From the NCBI RefSeq assembly GCF_009389715.1, contig NC_052399.1:7876585-7940584 (forward strand): 64,000 nt of DNA, written 5' to 3'. Below, piece by piece: positions 22,153 to 37,100 of the stretch (position 1 is the stretch's first letter; each line of letters opens with the position of its first letter). The translations under genes and the position numbers were made by a program. The notes beneath the pieces are model-generated. The model did no database searches. It saw nothing but the letters and a program-made list of their open reading frames with translations, and had not been told where the DNA came from. The DNA comes from Phoenix dactylifera. Its lineage: Eukaryota; Streptophyta; Magnoliopsida; Arecales; Arecaceae.

Positions 22153-25100
22153 ATGGGATCTGGATCTTTCCTCAACTTCGTGGCCAGGAACTTCGATGTT
22201 CTGGCTGGGTACGCATTCCCCTCGGAAAAGGAAAAGATCCATTTGTTTTCTTGTTTCAATCCCGTTTCAGTCTCTTCCGCTGCCTTTCTTTCCCATTTTT
22301 GTACCGAGGTGTCTGTATTTTTCTTGTTAGTAATTAGTTCAAATAGTCTGAGTTTTATCCTTAAGAGTTGCGCGAAGTATCCACATGCTCTTTCCTTTAT
22401 TAATCCGATCAGGAAAAGAGTCAGCTAGATCCTATGAGGAGCACCATCGTATGCAGAGAGCTTTGAGCCAGACGCAAGGGGTGTGGGACATGGCTTTTCC
22501 CCCTTTTCCGAATGGGAAGTAGTTTTGATGATCTAGTTGGAGATCACTGGTTACTTCTCCCATTTCGCGCGAGAAGGCCGACAGCTAGGATTTTTTTTTG
22601 GATGTAAAGGTCTTATTTTGTTCGTTCCATTGATGCCAAAAATTAAATTTTTAGCTATCTATTGAAATGCCTTTGCCGGATTTTTCTTCCTAGGTGAGCA
22701 TACGACTTTAGAACAGAAAAAATGTCTCAAGATGATGCTGTTTTATACTTCAGGCTTGTTCCATGCCTCTTCTGCGTTATTTCTATAACTTTTACCGTAT
22801 TGCTTGAAAAGGAATGAACTTTGATTTGCTGAATATTTCTTTATTATTATCATTATATGCATAACAATGCTGGTGTTTTCCTAAATTTGGATGACACAAA
22901 GCCTTTAATATTGTAGTCTAAAATGCAAGTTAAAAGTAGATGACCTAGTAAAGCAAAGTGGCTTCTCTAGAAGCAATTGATGATGGCTTGTCGTAATGCA
23001 TAAAATCACTTATCTCACTTTAATTAGAAACGAGAAATGGTAAGTGGTAAGGATACCAGACCAATCTGTGCTGCTAAGCATTCTCAAAAGAAAAAAAGGT
23101 GTAATGCTAAGCTTATAATTGTGGTAGAAACTTTAGGAAGTTACACTAAGATTTCAATCAGATGAAGTTCTGTCATGATGGGTTAGCTGCCGATTTAAAA
23201 CGTCTTCACCATAACCATCAAAGCATTTTTTTTCCTTTAATATGGGTTAAGTATAGAGCACAGCTGAAAGTCCATGGAAGGATAGGCAGATTCCTGTGAC
23301 TGAATGTAAGCTTGACATCAACTATATGAATTGGTTCTGGTGGTGAAACATAGATCTCTGTGTGGTGGTTTGGGTGACCTACCTTATTGGTCATTCTTGT
23401 TCACACAGATAGGAAGCAACCTTCCAAAATTCTCATAGGTGAAAGAGTCCAAACAAGAGAAGATGACGACATCTTATTATTACCATTACAAGATATGAAA
23501 CCTTATTAAGGTTGACGGTGAGAAGGCATAGGAAAGATCATGATATTTTTTTTGGGAAGATGGGTTTTGATGTTAGTGGATTGAGCAGGTAAGAAGATTT
23601 AATACTTTAGCAAACTTTTAATATACATCAAATGGTCAATGAGTTGCAAAAGGGCCTTAGTGTCTGTTGCCAAGGTTTTGGACATTAATGTTGTTTCATA
23701 GTAGAAAAAGTTGAATTTGTCAGGGTTTTGCAATCGATAGATGCCACCATTCTTTTATTTTATGAAAATGTGGATAAATCATGGATCCAGATACTGAACA
23801 ACATCAGTTATACAGGTTGATTCTTCTGATACTGCCCATAACTAGTTTATTATATCCTAGTGAAATAGCCAAATAGCTTTTTTCATGGGAAAATTGTTGG
23901 CCATATGAATTGATGGTTAGGCTTTGGTCTGCTTGACTTGAGTCAAGATGGTGTGGGCTAATTCCAGGCAATTTAGGTTTTAAGAATGCTTTAGGTTTCG
24001 TTGAAGAGACCTACTTGAATTGTCCAGCATATTGTTTGATTCTTAAATGACATTACGAGTAACATGTGAGTTTCTATTCTATTTTGAACATCCAAAAAGA
24101 AGAGAAGGAAAAGGTAGAAGAGAAAACATGGACAAAAGGAAATGAAAAAAAAGACTTCATATGCAAATGTATGTCTGTGCATGCTTTCCGTTAAAGTTAA
24201 TTATAATAATGCTGCGTGTTTGTGATGCACATGAGGAGAAGCATAGATGTCTGTGATACTAGTATGATAAACACACTGCCACTTTTAGCTGGTTCGATCT
24301 AGTTTTTTTTTTAAGTTTTTTTTTTTTTTTATAAAAAAAAAACCTTATGCAATAGTTAAAACCGAGGTGTGCTTTTATTAGAGAGGGGCTATTTACAATC
24401 CTTGTAGACAGACAGATTGCAGCACTTCAGAATGGACAGAGCCTCAAGGACCATGAGCAAGGGCCCAAAGTAATTTGCACTATGATAGTACATTTGTTTT
24501 CTGTTTGTAGATAAAATGTGCAAGTTTAATGATATGTATAATGATTAGAATATTAGAACTTACCATTGTTAATGATGCTATGTAATTCTATGCTGGACTG
24601 TCTCAATGGCATAAGCTGAAGTTTTTTTTCTCTCTTTCCTGTGGGGTTGTCACAGAGGGGGATGCTAGAGCAGAATACTTCTTGTGGGTATTTCTCAGCT
24701 GTAATTTATGCGAAGAAAGAGGGCTTGATACTACAAATATTTCTTGCATTTTTTATTAATATATTTTTTCCTACTGATTTTTAATTGATATTTATTTTTT
24801 TCTTTTGCTTGGTCTATATCACTAGCAGTTATTAATTTAATACCAAGTATTCGCTGTGGCCTGTGCAATTGCCGCTACCCAACATTTAAATTTAAACCCT
24901 TGGGACAAACACATTGGTCGAAGGTGTATCCTGGTTATTAAAAGTTTAAAATCAAATTTTTGCAATTGTATGTTACTATGTTTTCTCCGCTTGTTATTTA
25001 CTAAAAATATTGGCCTTTTGGCCCATTTCATTTAATGAACATAATATTTGTTCAAACTCTAATGCTCATGAGATGTGGGTGTTTGGAAGCTTGCCATGCG

Positions 25101-27404
25101 GATTTGATGTGAGAATGATTATATGACTTTTTGATTATTCTTGACACACGAGGATTGCAATGCTGAAAAATGTCAAAAAGTAGCACTCAAAGCGGTAATC
25201 TCAAGAGGCTTATTTCCTATGTCAGCAATGTTATATTCTAGTTATATATTTATAATCATTATCTGAAAATATCTTTTCTAGATCTGTAATCTGTCATCCT
25301 TTCTGAAATTTATCTGTTATTTTTTATTTTAGTTTTTTATTGGTTGACTTCTTTTTGTGTCTGTTTGACATGCAGGCCTTTGGTTACACTTGTTTATCCT
25401 TGTAGTAGCATTCCTATTTCAATTCTTGCAAGATGTCGGAGTGATTTCTTGTGACATTGGTCAATATATTTGTAATGAATATGCATTTAATCTTGTTGTA
25501 TTTTGACAGGTATGCATCAGTGAAGGCATAGAAATAAATCATCTGTTGATGATCAGCAATGGCTCACCTATTGGGTGTTGTATTCTTTGATTACATTGTT
25601 TGAGCTCATTTTGCTAAGCCATTGAATGGTATTTGCTTTTCTGATGTTGCCACAATTTTTCTCTAGACCTGTATACTTAATTCTCTATATTCTTTATTTG
25701 ATTTTGTTTTTCTGATGTTTGATTTTGCTTGACATGTTGTAATGATACTGTTAAACAATTCTGAGCCCAAACTGTCATATATTTCCATGATGGCTGAGCC
25801 CTTTACGATGTTTAACATATAATTTACATTAGCAAACCCACAGAAGGGAGAGACTTATTTAGTGGAATCAATAGATAATGACTAACTAGCTTTTCTCTTG
25901 TATCTGGATCTCTACACATACATTAGAGATGGCGATCCATTGGAAATTTGTTTTGACTAAGTGCTGGAATTTTTTAACTTCATAGGACTGATATCTGTGC
26001 TGGACCTTGAGGCTTAGTGAAAGCCACAAAAGCACGCATGATGGCCTGTCATCTAACAATTTGTGTGGGCAAAAATAACTACTGGTGTATCTTAACCACT
26101 ATTTTTGGGTTTGAATCCTGCCCAAACCTGATTTGGGCTGGCTTTCTCCCTTCCTAGTTCTCAAAAAAAAGAAAGAAGAACAAATGAAATTTTTGGTTCC
26201 AATCATCTGCATCCTCTTATGTTGTTGTTATGCAATAATTTACTAAGTTTATGTTGTTATATATGTTCTATTACAGGTTTCCTTTTTGGCCTTATGCAAA
26301 ACTGGCCTTCAACTGTTGGTTGGTCTTACCTTACTTCAATGGCGCTGCATATGTTTATCAGCATTATGTGAGACCATTGTTTGTGAACGAGCAGACGATA
26401 ACATCTGGTATATTCCCGGAAGAAGAATATATTCAGCAGAGCTGATGATGTTTTATTAGCTGCAGAGAAATTTATTGACAAAAATGGACCAGCAGCATTT
26501 AAGAAGCTCATAAACAAGGTATGCCAGTATACTCCTCCTTCTTTTCAGTGCTGAATAGGAAAATCTGCAATTAGGACTGCAAGTGGATTGAATTGACTTA
26601 TTTTGATCCACAACTAACTTGATATGATCTGGTCTAGTCTGAGCAAGAATCATTTGGTTGTGGCCTGGCTCCAGATGATCTGATCTTGTAGATATATCGA
26701 TTGGTTATGGATCACACAAGACCTGATCCAGATCCAACCTGACTTCAGAAACTGATACTCCATTTAATTTTCCTACTCATTGGACCCTTTTCAAACCTAG
26801 AAATTTTTTTATGTAACTGATCATCTATTTGGGTTGTTAGTCATAACTGAAATGTCGTTGTTCATTTATATTAGATCTGTAATTTTCTTGCAAGATCTGC
26901 TACTATATAATTAACTAACTCGATCTCAACATTTTCTTGTAGATTGGTCTATCAAATTGTTGATCCGGTTTGCCTGGAAAAATCTATTGGTCAAATTAAA
27001 TCTTAAAGCAACCATTGTGGATGAGATGTGGTTTCATTTTTCTTTTAAAGTCTGATTCAAGTGTGATACGCCTACTGAACATGTGCTACACAGTCAGAAA
27101 GTCCTGTTCTTTTGTTAAATATTGAATTACATTGCGATCTATTAATTTTATTTGTTGTTTTGTTTAAGTTTAAAACTTGTTCTACTCTAACCTCATTTTA
27201 ATCTTTTGGCTTAAGCCTCTAGGTTAAATCAATAGTCTTATTGCCATAAGCTCTCTTTTATTGTCGTCTTCTCTTTTTAAAGTGATCGGCAGAATGCCTT
27301 TAAATTCTCATCAGATCACCAGTATGTTTTTACCAAACATTTCTGTGTTATTTGCGACTGAAAAGGTAACAAAGCCAAGAAGAGCAACAAACATGAGACT
27401 TTGA
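22153..27404 (+). CDS. HVA22-like (TB2/DP1, HVA22 family) protein
   Basis: Exons are 22153-22208 (MGSGSFLNFVARNFDVLAG), 25376-25401 (PLVTLVYP), 25510-25628, 26277-26518 (PFWPYAKLAFNCWLVLPYF) and probably 27366-27404. The family proteins are ER membrane hairpin proteins related to yeast Yop1 and DP1/REEP, and the first barley member is ABA-inducible. The start matches the conserved MGSGSF N-terminus. Exon 3 has four single-base losses relative to the conserved reading (two near 25526-25533, two near 25607-25618), and exon 4 has two (near 26400 and 26415). All are in short homopolymers while the surrounding residues remain perfectly conserved. I read this as sequencing error in a functional gene. 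The last exon (VTKPRRATNMRL) is less certain. Confidence 0.9.
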
Positions 27405-30298
27405 TGACAAGGTGGTTGGGAAGGATCCAAGTCGTGGGCGAGCAATAGGCATGTGACATTCGATAAAGTGGAGCTCCAAGGGAATCAAGGAGCTGGAGAA
27501 CAGCAGTTTTATGATCTTTGATGGTGATGATAATAGATATTGGACTTAGAATTGTAATTCTGTTCTCTTGTGAGCTGACATAGATCAGTGTCTCCATTCA
27601 GCCATCAGTTATCTTGAAGGTTTTGTTCTTGGTAATCAATGAATATATTTGAGCACTAAAGTGAAAATGAACTTGAATCTTCTGACTTTGTGGAGAAATA
27701 GCTGCATTTTAAGTGCTTCAAATGTCATCAGTTTATCCAACATCATCCTTGCACTTTAAGAAAGGAATTCCTACCATCATGACTGTCATGCATGCGACAC
27801 TTGGACTGCATTGTAGGTTTAACATTGACCGTAAAGCATATGCGAGGCTCTCTACGGAAACATATTTTGTTTCATCAATTGCTTCTTGATGATACACTTG
27901 GAAAAAGTGGGATGATGCATAGTTAATGTGGGAATGGTATCTTTGTTCTTACAATGAAAAGAGATGCTCTATTTTGTGCTCATGTCTATCTATTCTTTTA
28001 TTTTTCTGTCATCTGAATTTGTTTGCTCAAGTAGGCTCGAGCATCCAAATAAAAGATCAAGCTTTTCGCTTAAATATTGGTCTGTAAGCATAGTACTGAT
28101 TCAGATGCGTCATTGCGAGGTTGAACCTGCAAGACGAGCTGGCTTGCGTGCTGAGAACAGTGCTTGCGATGCTCTCATGCTTGCTACCGTTTCTTTCCTG
28201 GGCTCTATTTAACCTTTTAGCTGGTGACCCTAAAAGATCAGCCATTAGCAGATTGCAATATGTCCAGATATTTCCAACTGTTTTCTTGCATATATCTAGC
28301 ATTGTTCTTACATGCGAAAGATAAGGTGGCAATAAGCTGTTAGAACGGTTGGACGCTTCATTCCGATTGTCTAAATGCCAACCAAGGAACATGTATGTGG
28401 GACTGAGACGAGTCAGAGCATGGTCCAAATAGGGAGTGGCCTAGCTGTGCGGTTTTGAAGGAAGTTGCGGACAAAAATATGGTCAATAAAAAAATAGTGG
28501 AATATTGATCGGAGTATTAAAAAAAATAAATTTTTTTATAAATATAAATTTTTATATTTTATGAGGAAAACAATTATTTAGGATATAGGATTCCAAAAGT
28601 CTTCTTTTTTTTTTTTTTTAAAGTACTTAAAAGAAGCTCATCTTTTATTAAAAATAGAGTTTTTTTACATAAATACCTTTCTAAATATCAAATTTTGCAT
28701 GAATATTCTTCCAAAATTGATATTTTTGCATGTATACTCTCGTAAATATTTATTTTGCTATTCTGTCTTTTTTATTCTTATTTTTGCATATGTACCACGC
28801 CATCAAACATCGTTAAAAAATTAATGATTTCAAATTAAAATGACTAAATATTTTTAATGGATAGATATGTAAAAAGAAATATCTAGAAGACGAGCGTGAT
28901 GGAAGACAAAAAAAATAATTTCAAAATTTATTTTACTTTTAATTAAATAATATGATTTTTATTAGTAGTGTTAAAAGATTCGTTATATTAGGAGTATTTG
29001 TGCAAAAACAACGTTTTATGCGGATATAGAAATAATATAATTTTAAAAGAGTATTCAGACAAATTTAAATTTTTATTTTTTAAAAAATATAATAATATCT
29101 TGTATAATTTTTATAAAATATTTTTTTTATTAACTTTTCTAGAACCCGGGACACCGCAGGGGCCACGCGGCTAAGCGAGTGATGGCAGACGACGAGGTTA
29201 TACCTTTCGCGCGATGAACATGGACGGATGGTCGCGAAAGGAGGATCCACCTTCCTTCCTCCTTCGTGCGAATCCACCATTGGATCACCCACCGCACAAT
29301 CTCAAAGCGCTCCGATCTGTATTTTTTTTTTTTTTTTTGGTTGATCCAACGCGAAAGAACGTTGCTCCTTCTATGACGCATGGACTTATAACGGTCGTTA
29401 TTAGAATCCATGGGGGACTCCGTGTTTTCATGCATTCCGAATCGATGATTTCGCGGGGTTTATGCTGACGTGTGAAAGAATGGAACGAATGGAGGGAGCG
29501 GTGCACGTTGGTTTCCTCTGGCTCTCCCGGCATACGATAGTTTCCCTCCGTTCTTTGATCCTTTCTCGCCATTTTCTTCTACCATTCGGCGAAACCTCGA
29601 TCCGAAGAACTTCCTCTTGCGACGAGATCCTCCTGGATCCTTCGATTCAATCCCTCCATTGCCTCCCCCAACAGCGCAATCGCTTCCCCTCGTCGATTCG
29701 TTGGAAATTGCCGTGCTTGGTGGCGCCGTTCCCTGGTTCCTAGAGGCGAGGTAGCTTCTCTCCGCCATTGATGTAATATTTTAAAGGATTCCGAGGTTTA
29801 ACGCCCGCGGGGGCTCACGTTTGCCTGATTTTTGTGCGATTCGATGTGTTTCAGAGCAAATTTGCGGGATTCTACGGTTTCTTTCCGAGAAATTTGAGCT
29901 GTTTTGGATCTCGGAAACTATTCAGATGGGCGTGGGTTTGTGTTCCTAATGGAGAGTTTCCTGAGGAAGAAGAATTGGAAATGATCTTTTCTCTAAGTTT
30001 GCCATCCATTGATTTCTTTAGGAGTTCTGTGGCTACAATGCATGCATTCCGATATTGGGACCGGTTCCAAGACGTTCTTGGGCTTCAATCTTCAAAGAAC
30101 TTAACTCGGGGTGAATCATTGGCTTGAGATGGCTCGCTTTGAATCTGATGGGATAGATGAATAATCTGCATTTCTCTTCTCTAGAACAAAACGTGCTACA
30201 TGTTCCTTTATGGGGCAGGTTCAGATGCTGTCGTATTCTTCTTATTGTTCAGAAGAGTGGTGTTCTTCACGCATGCAATGCTTGATATTAGATCGCAG
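27405..30298 (+). other. Intergenic region between HVA22-like and PRAF-like genes
   Basis: 27405 to about 28440 probably holds the HVA22 3' UTR and unremarkable sequence. About 28500-29120 is AT-rich with weakly inverted ends (GAATATTCTTCC / GAATACTC pattern), maybe a decayed foldback element. From about 29140 to 30298 composition turns GC-richer and mixed, consistent with promoter and 5' UTR of the next gene. No open frame there is recognised. Confidence 0.5.
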
Positions 30299-31136
30299 AT
30301 GGCAGATTCCGTGAGGGGCGGCTCCTGGAGAGGGATATCGAACAGGTATCGAGCTTTGTTAGTGTTAATTCCAATTGGTCTTAGAATATCTCGGCAGAGT
30401 GAGGCTTTTTCTCCCCGCTCTTTTTGTGAAAATATCTTGTGCCTCTGATTTTTTTTTTTCCGCCACTGAAGTACAAACCCCAACCCACCCCCTAGCCCCT
30501 TCTTTTTGTCGTCCTTTCATTTGATAAGGAATCAGCATGGAACTCGTACATTGATAAAAAGGAAGGTACCAGATGACAATGGCAGCACTGCCGTTTTTAC
30601 TTCAATTCTTCTTGATTATAGGAGCATGGATCATTTGGACATTAACCTGGAGGCTTTCAAAGAATCCTTTGGCAAAATTTCTGCAAATTATGTTCCTTAT
30701 GCTTTTCACCATTGAACTTGTTCAGCTTCACTTGCGGCTAGCTATTTGGCATATCTTACATGCCTCTCTGGTTCTTCACATTCATAGGCCAAAATACTCA
30801 TAGCTAAGCAACGGAATCAGCATTATTGGACACTTTTTCATCTAGATTGCCCTCATGAATTCAATTGCCCTCCCTTTCATTGCCAGAAATTACTATACAA
30901 TGACTATTGAGTTGGGTTCTTGCTGTAGTTATTTAGCAACTGCCATAGTCCCTATCTTCCACCTTGCGGGCTGCAGCCTTAGGACATCCAAATCTCTCTC
31001 ACGTCAACAAACCAATTATGAATGAAAATTCATTCATTTTTTTCTCTCTTGATCATTTATAGATCATTTCTATTCTATTCATAAGTCTCATCACGTCAAC
31101 AAACCAATTATGAATAATTCACTAGGTCCCCCACCG

Positions 31137-31172
<36 letters not shown>

Positions 31173-34100
31173 CCGCGCCCATGGCACGCATGTATGTTGT
31201 AGCTAGGTGTCTTGGACAGGATGGAAATGCCAAATTGTTATAATCACGATATGGTTCATTTCATGTGCTTTTAAGTTAATGATTCTCACATAATTAATTT
31301 AAGATAAATTTTGATTGGTCCAATAGTTCTTATAATATGATAGTTCTGTATGCACAACTTGAAAGTGAGTGGAATCCTAAAATCTTCCACTGATTGAGGT
31401 TATATCCCTTAAAAAATAATATTTGAAATTGCAAATAGCTGGCTGGTTTTATATTTAAGAAATTGGCCTCTTGGACTTCATTATTGGTGAATAGTTTCTT
31501 CAAGAATGATTGTTGGTGTATGTTAGATATTAATGACCTAGTGTTAATAACAAGGTTTGGATTAAATTACTTTTTTATAAACCTACAGTGTTGGCAATTC
31601 CACCAAACAATATCAATTACCCATGTTGTACATTCAGGAAAAACCTTCAGGGTAACACAGAATCTTCTTCCACTATCTGTTTGTAAAAAAAACAAGGCAT
31701 TCATTACTCCTAAGTTACCATGACTGGCATGATGCTCTTTTCTTGCATTATAATATGACATCATTTTATTTCTTGATAATTTATTGGAATGATCAGGCAA
31801 TTATAGCCCTCAAGAAAGGAGCATGTTTACTTAAATATGGACGCAGAGGGAAAGCCAAAATTTTGCCCTTTCAGGCTTTCTAATGTAAGTTGTGTTAGAA
31901 CTAAAGTATGTTTCAATATTAATTTATTTCTCAATGTCCTTTGTATATTCTCCTCTATCATAATTCAATTTAGATATTGCTTACCTATGAGAAGTGCTCA
32001 TTTGTTATGCTACAGTGCTTTCTAGGGTGACTGGATGGATATTTTTGTTGTTTTAGCCAGACATTTTCCATAAAATTATGATTCCATTTCTATGATCAGT
32101 TCCAGTTAAATTCAGTATTTTGGAATGACAATCTATGATGGTATAGAAAATTGTAAAAACTTAGGTTATAAGCTTATCAATTTGTAACTTTTATGTCAAC
32201 AAAACACAATTCTCTCAGCAAGTACACCAAATTATGGTCTATGGCCGCCACACTTTCTTGTGTTGCCTCTAATGGAAGATGCCAATGACCCAATCATTAA
32301 GGAGCAAAAACTGAAGAGATCTATAAAGAATTTTCGATTTTTCGCATGAAGAGATGTCTCTTCTCACTTTTCCTTCCATAGAAGGTGTGCAGGTTGAGAG
32401 AGCTGGCTGAACTCTTGGTACTAGCCTAAGATGATCCAAAAAAGAGTTAAAAGTTTGGGGTGCGCTACTCAAGTTCTGATGGGCAAGAACTAGGGTAGGG
32501 CAAAAATTGGTATAAATAAAAGGGTTCCTTTTATCATTCCAAGATCATGTCCAGTTAGGAATTATCAAAAAGCCAATCTCATTACCAACGAAGAGTATGT
32601 GAAGTGTGATTCCAATCATGAAAAATTGTGCTGATCAAACACATTTTTTTCCTAAAAAAGTTTTAAAGCTCACAGTTGTTCCAAAGTACAATTTATTAGT
32701 GCAGTTCTGCCAAAACAAACCCTTATTATTTTTTTCACTTATGCATGTAATATGTTCCTAGAATATTTTGGAACCAAGAGTTCCTTTTGTGCTAAAAGTT
32801 TAAATCTTAGTTTTCTTCCAAGTAACGGAAAATTTCATGAGTGCAGTTCTACCAAAGCAAACCTTTGTTATTATTTTTTTGCAGTTCTACCAAAGCAAAC
32901 CTTTTGTATTGTTTTTTTACTTATGCACAAGATTCACTATCTCGGCACTGGACTTGTACTGGTACCATCCTATTACAGTGTTGGTACACCTTGTACGGGC
33001 TAGTTCGGTGGTATCGAGTGTTGATGTACCCTCTTACCGATACCAATTGGTATTGGTACGGTATGGTCGTACGTACAGTACTGATTAGTACGGCAGAACT
33101 TGCCTATGCATTGATATGCTTCTAGAAGTATTGCAAAACCAAGGGTTCCTTTAGTTAATATGATAAGGCTATTTCTTGCTTTTCAGGATGAGTCCACATT
33201 GATTTGTATTCAGGGAAATGGAGAAACAACTTATACTAAGTCATGTTCAAAAATCATACCGGGCAACGGACTGTAAGTTAATGTGTTATAAATTTCTTTT
33301 TCCTTGTTTGCATGTGTAAGTTCTCATGCATGCTTTACATTAAAGCACATATTTCCAAATCAATACATTTTACTGACTATGAGATCATACTATGGAAGAA
33401 CTCAATTATCATTCTCATTCATAGCAAGTTCACACATCAGCCTTTTGAGTTTATATTCTACAGTTGGATGTCTTAAAGCCATACATGGCCCGCAAATGTA
33501 ATTGTGTTAAGACATATTGGAATGAAGTAATGCTTTTTCTCCCAAGTCTCTTGTTAGGAGCGATATTCCAATATAAAATAACATAACTATAACTCATAAT
33601 GAAATTGTTGAATTATGATATGTAGTTTTTAGATGAAACTAAATTCTGGAAAAGGACTGAGGAGTTTGTTTATCATATTGATATATTGCAAAAGTGGTTT
33701 GAATTTTTTGTATCATCTCATTTGATCTTTATGATAGTCTGAAGAATATTTTTTTTCCCTTCTTTTCAGCCTATATTTCAGCGATATCCAAGGCCTGATA
33801 AGGAATACCAGTCATTTTCACTTATAACCAAGGACAGGTCTTTAGATCTGGTGGGACATCTTCTTGTTTGGCTATGTACTTGTGAAATATGATTTTGGGC
33901 TTAATTGTTCTTCAAAATTTTTGCAGAAGTGACTGACTTGTTTTACAAATTTGGACCACTTTTATATTATTTTGCAAGAATGGCCTAGTATTGAAATTTT
34001 TGGATGCTTTTGCCCCTGGCCCCAGCAGATACACTGTAGCCATATGTTTAAGTGGAGTTAAATGCATAGTTTTTATATTTGACGCACTTTTTTCTTGTTA

Positions 34101-37100
34101 AATATTGAATGGGCATATTTCCTGAGTGCTAGATGAACATAATTTTTATAGCGAACATCTGAAGTGCATCTGTGGAACCAGCAGCAAAAGTGTCCAAAAC
34201 TTTTGAAACCAGACAATTTCTGCCAATAAAAAGAAGCGGCCAAATATGAAAAAAGGGAAATAAGCTGTGCCATTTTTGCAAACAATTCCCTTTTTCTTTG
34301 ATAAATCCTATTAGTTTTTTGCAAATACACATTCTAACTTGCATTGCATGCTTTATAAATTAGCACCTCATAGTTGGTCGGGATCTTGACGACAGATTTG
34401 CAAGGACAAGGATGAAGCCGAAGTTTGGTTTGTTGGTTTGAAGGCCTTAATTTCACGTGGAAATTATCAGAAGAAATCAGAACCAAAAGCAGAAAGAATA
34501 TCTGATCAAAATATGCTTGCTCGAAGAAATCTTCCACTGATTTCACCATTTTGTGATACTGATACATTCGAAAAGGTTGGATTGTTTTGTCTCTTCAAAA
34601 TTGTATTCGTTATTATCTCATCAAATATACTTTACGTTGCCTTTCTTTTCCTCAGGATTCTAGAGATGCCCCAAGGACATATGAGAATCCTCCAGTTAGC
34701 AGCTTTGCAAAGGTATTTTCTGATGTGATACTATACACTGCAGCCACCAAAAGCTCCATTCCATCAGAATCAGTACGCAATTCTGTGAGTTCACTCTCAT
34801 CTGGAGGTGTGGATAATTCAACTGGACAGAGCTCTGCAGTTGAAACTTGTAGAGTTAGTGTATCTAGTGCAATAAGCTCATCCAGCAATGGGTCATGCCA
34901 TGGGGTTTTTGATGCCCTGGGTGATGTTTTCATCTGGGGAGAAGGCACAGGCAATGGGGTTCTTGGTGGTGGGCTTCATCGGATTGGAAGTTCATATGCC
35001 ACCCAAACAGATTCTCCTTTGCCAAAACCTATGGAATCAGCTGTAATGCTCGATGTCCACAATATAGCTTGTGGAAGTAGGCATGTGGTGTTAGTCACCA
35101 AACAGGGTCAAGTCTTTAGTTGGGGTGAAGAGTTGGGAGGCAGGCTTGGACATGGTGTAGATGCTGATGTTTCCCATCCAAAGCTTGTTGATGCTCTAGG
35201 TGGTATGAACATTGAACTTGTGGCATGTGGAGAGTTTCATACATGTGCTGTCACTTTGTCAGGAGACCTTTACACATGGGGTGATGGTATTCACAATTCT
35301 GGTCTTCTTGGGCATGGGAGTGAGGCTAGTCATTGGATTCCTAAACTAGTAGTTGGTCATATGGAAGGCCTGAATGTGTCATCGGTATCTTGTGGACCAT
35401 GGCATACAGCCGTTGTAACATCTGCTGGGCAATTATTCACATTTGGTGATGGTATATTTGGTGCTCTAGGCCATGGAGATCGTAAAAGCACAAATATGCT
35501 AAGAGAAGTAGAAGCTTTGAAGGGATTGTGCACTCTGAGGGCAGCTTGTGGTGTCTGGCACACTGCTGCAGTTGTGGAACTAACAGTTGAATCTACAGAT
35601 AATGGTAACTCTGCATCTGGAAAGTTGTTTACATGGGGAGAAGGGGAGAAAGGCCAACTTGGACATGGTGATACAGAACCTAGATTAGTTCCAGCATGTG
35701 TGCTTCTTTATCTGAGCCAAGCTTTTGTCAGGTAGCCTGTGGGAATGATGTTACTATTGCTCTCACAATTCTGGACAAGTTTATACGATGGGAGCACTGT
35801 TCATGGACAGCTTGGGAGTCCTCTAGCGGATGGAAAGCTTCCAACTTGTATTGAAGGAAAACTTTCAAACAATTTGTTGAAGAAATTGCATGTGGTTCTT
35901 ATCATGCTGCATTTTGACTTCTAGAACTGAAGTCTACACCTGGGGTAAGGGGCTAATGGTCAGTTAGGCCATGGAGACAATGATGATCGCACTACACCCA
36001 CATTGTTAAGCTTTGAAGGACAAGCAAGTTAAGAGTGTTGCATGTGGTGCAAATTTTACTGCTGCCATCTGTCTTCATAAATGGGTGTCAGTGCTGATCA
36101 ATCTGTATGCTCTGTGTCGCCTTCAATTTGTTTCAGAAGAAAGCGTCATAACTGTTATAACTGTGGTCTGTTTTTCTGCAAAGCATGCAGTAGCAGAAAG
36201 TCTGTAAAGGCATCTTAGCACCAAATATTAGTAAACCTTATCGTGTATGCGATGAATGCTATGTTAAACTTAAAAGATCATAGGGTCAGGAATGATTTCT
36301 CGAATTCCAATACATCAACATGGAAACCAAAAGCAAATTTCCAATGAGTTTACTGGAAAATGAATCTGTCTGTTCGAGATTGCGTGGACAATGCTCTAGG
36401 CTTTCTTCAGTTGGTTCCTTCAAAGTTGAAAACAGGCATTCCAAGTTGAAGAAATCTGAAACAAACAATAGCCGATTACCTCCCATCCTGAATGAAACCT
36501 CTAAATTGGGAAGCTCTTACCCATTAAAATCTTCAAACATATTTCTGGTTCTTCAAAAAAAAAAGTTTCTGCTTCTTCCTTCTTCAAGAACAACTTCTCG
36601 ATCAACATCTCCTGTCTCAAGTATGCAGAGTCCACTGCCTTCAATAACCACTCCACTTGATCTCGTCTCACATCCTTGGAAATGGTTGCTGATGAATCAA
36701 AGAAGACGAATGACAATGCAATGCAAGTTGTTAGACTGCAGTTACAGGTGACTATTTCAATAAATGCAAGTAAGATAGTGGCATCATTCATCTCATCACA
36801 GTGTGTGATTTTAGTTTCATTTGTTCTTATAAGCTGAACCCATAGTTTTAATTCTAGATAATATTATTGCACGAGAAAAGGCAATTTAAATGTGAGCTTT
36901 ATGATCACATCGAATGTAATCACTACATTCTGCATTCAAACTTGATGATTTAGTAGCTTTGTGACTAATTGACAAAAACTGAAAGCAAAGAAGGTTATTT
37001 ACAAGAAAATATAATGCTTGATCATGAAGGATGGACATAGGGCATAAGTGCAAGATACAAATACAACATAATAAGACGGGCTTAAAGAGGTTTAATTACC

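Noticed and set aside
26000-26175. tRNA-derived SINE (A-box-like GGCTTAGTGAAA, B-box-like GGTTTGAATCC, A-rich end)
   Set aside because: The box distance is about 100 bp, too long for a tRNA head, and no target duplication or second copy is visible in the window.
25376-26518. HVA22 copy as a pseudogene
   Set aside because: All lesions are one-base homopolymer losses, splice sites are kept and residues between them are conserved. The same pattern affects RPS9 and PRAF.
30506-30803. Overlapping open frames of about 70 codons in a PRAF intron
   Set aside because: No recognisable domain, no splice context linking them to the gene, and both frames are short.
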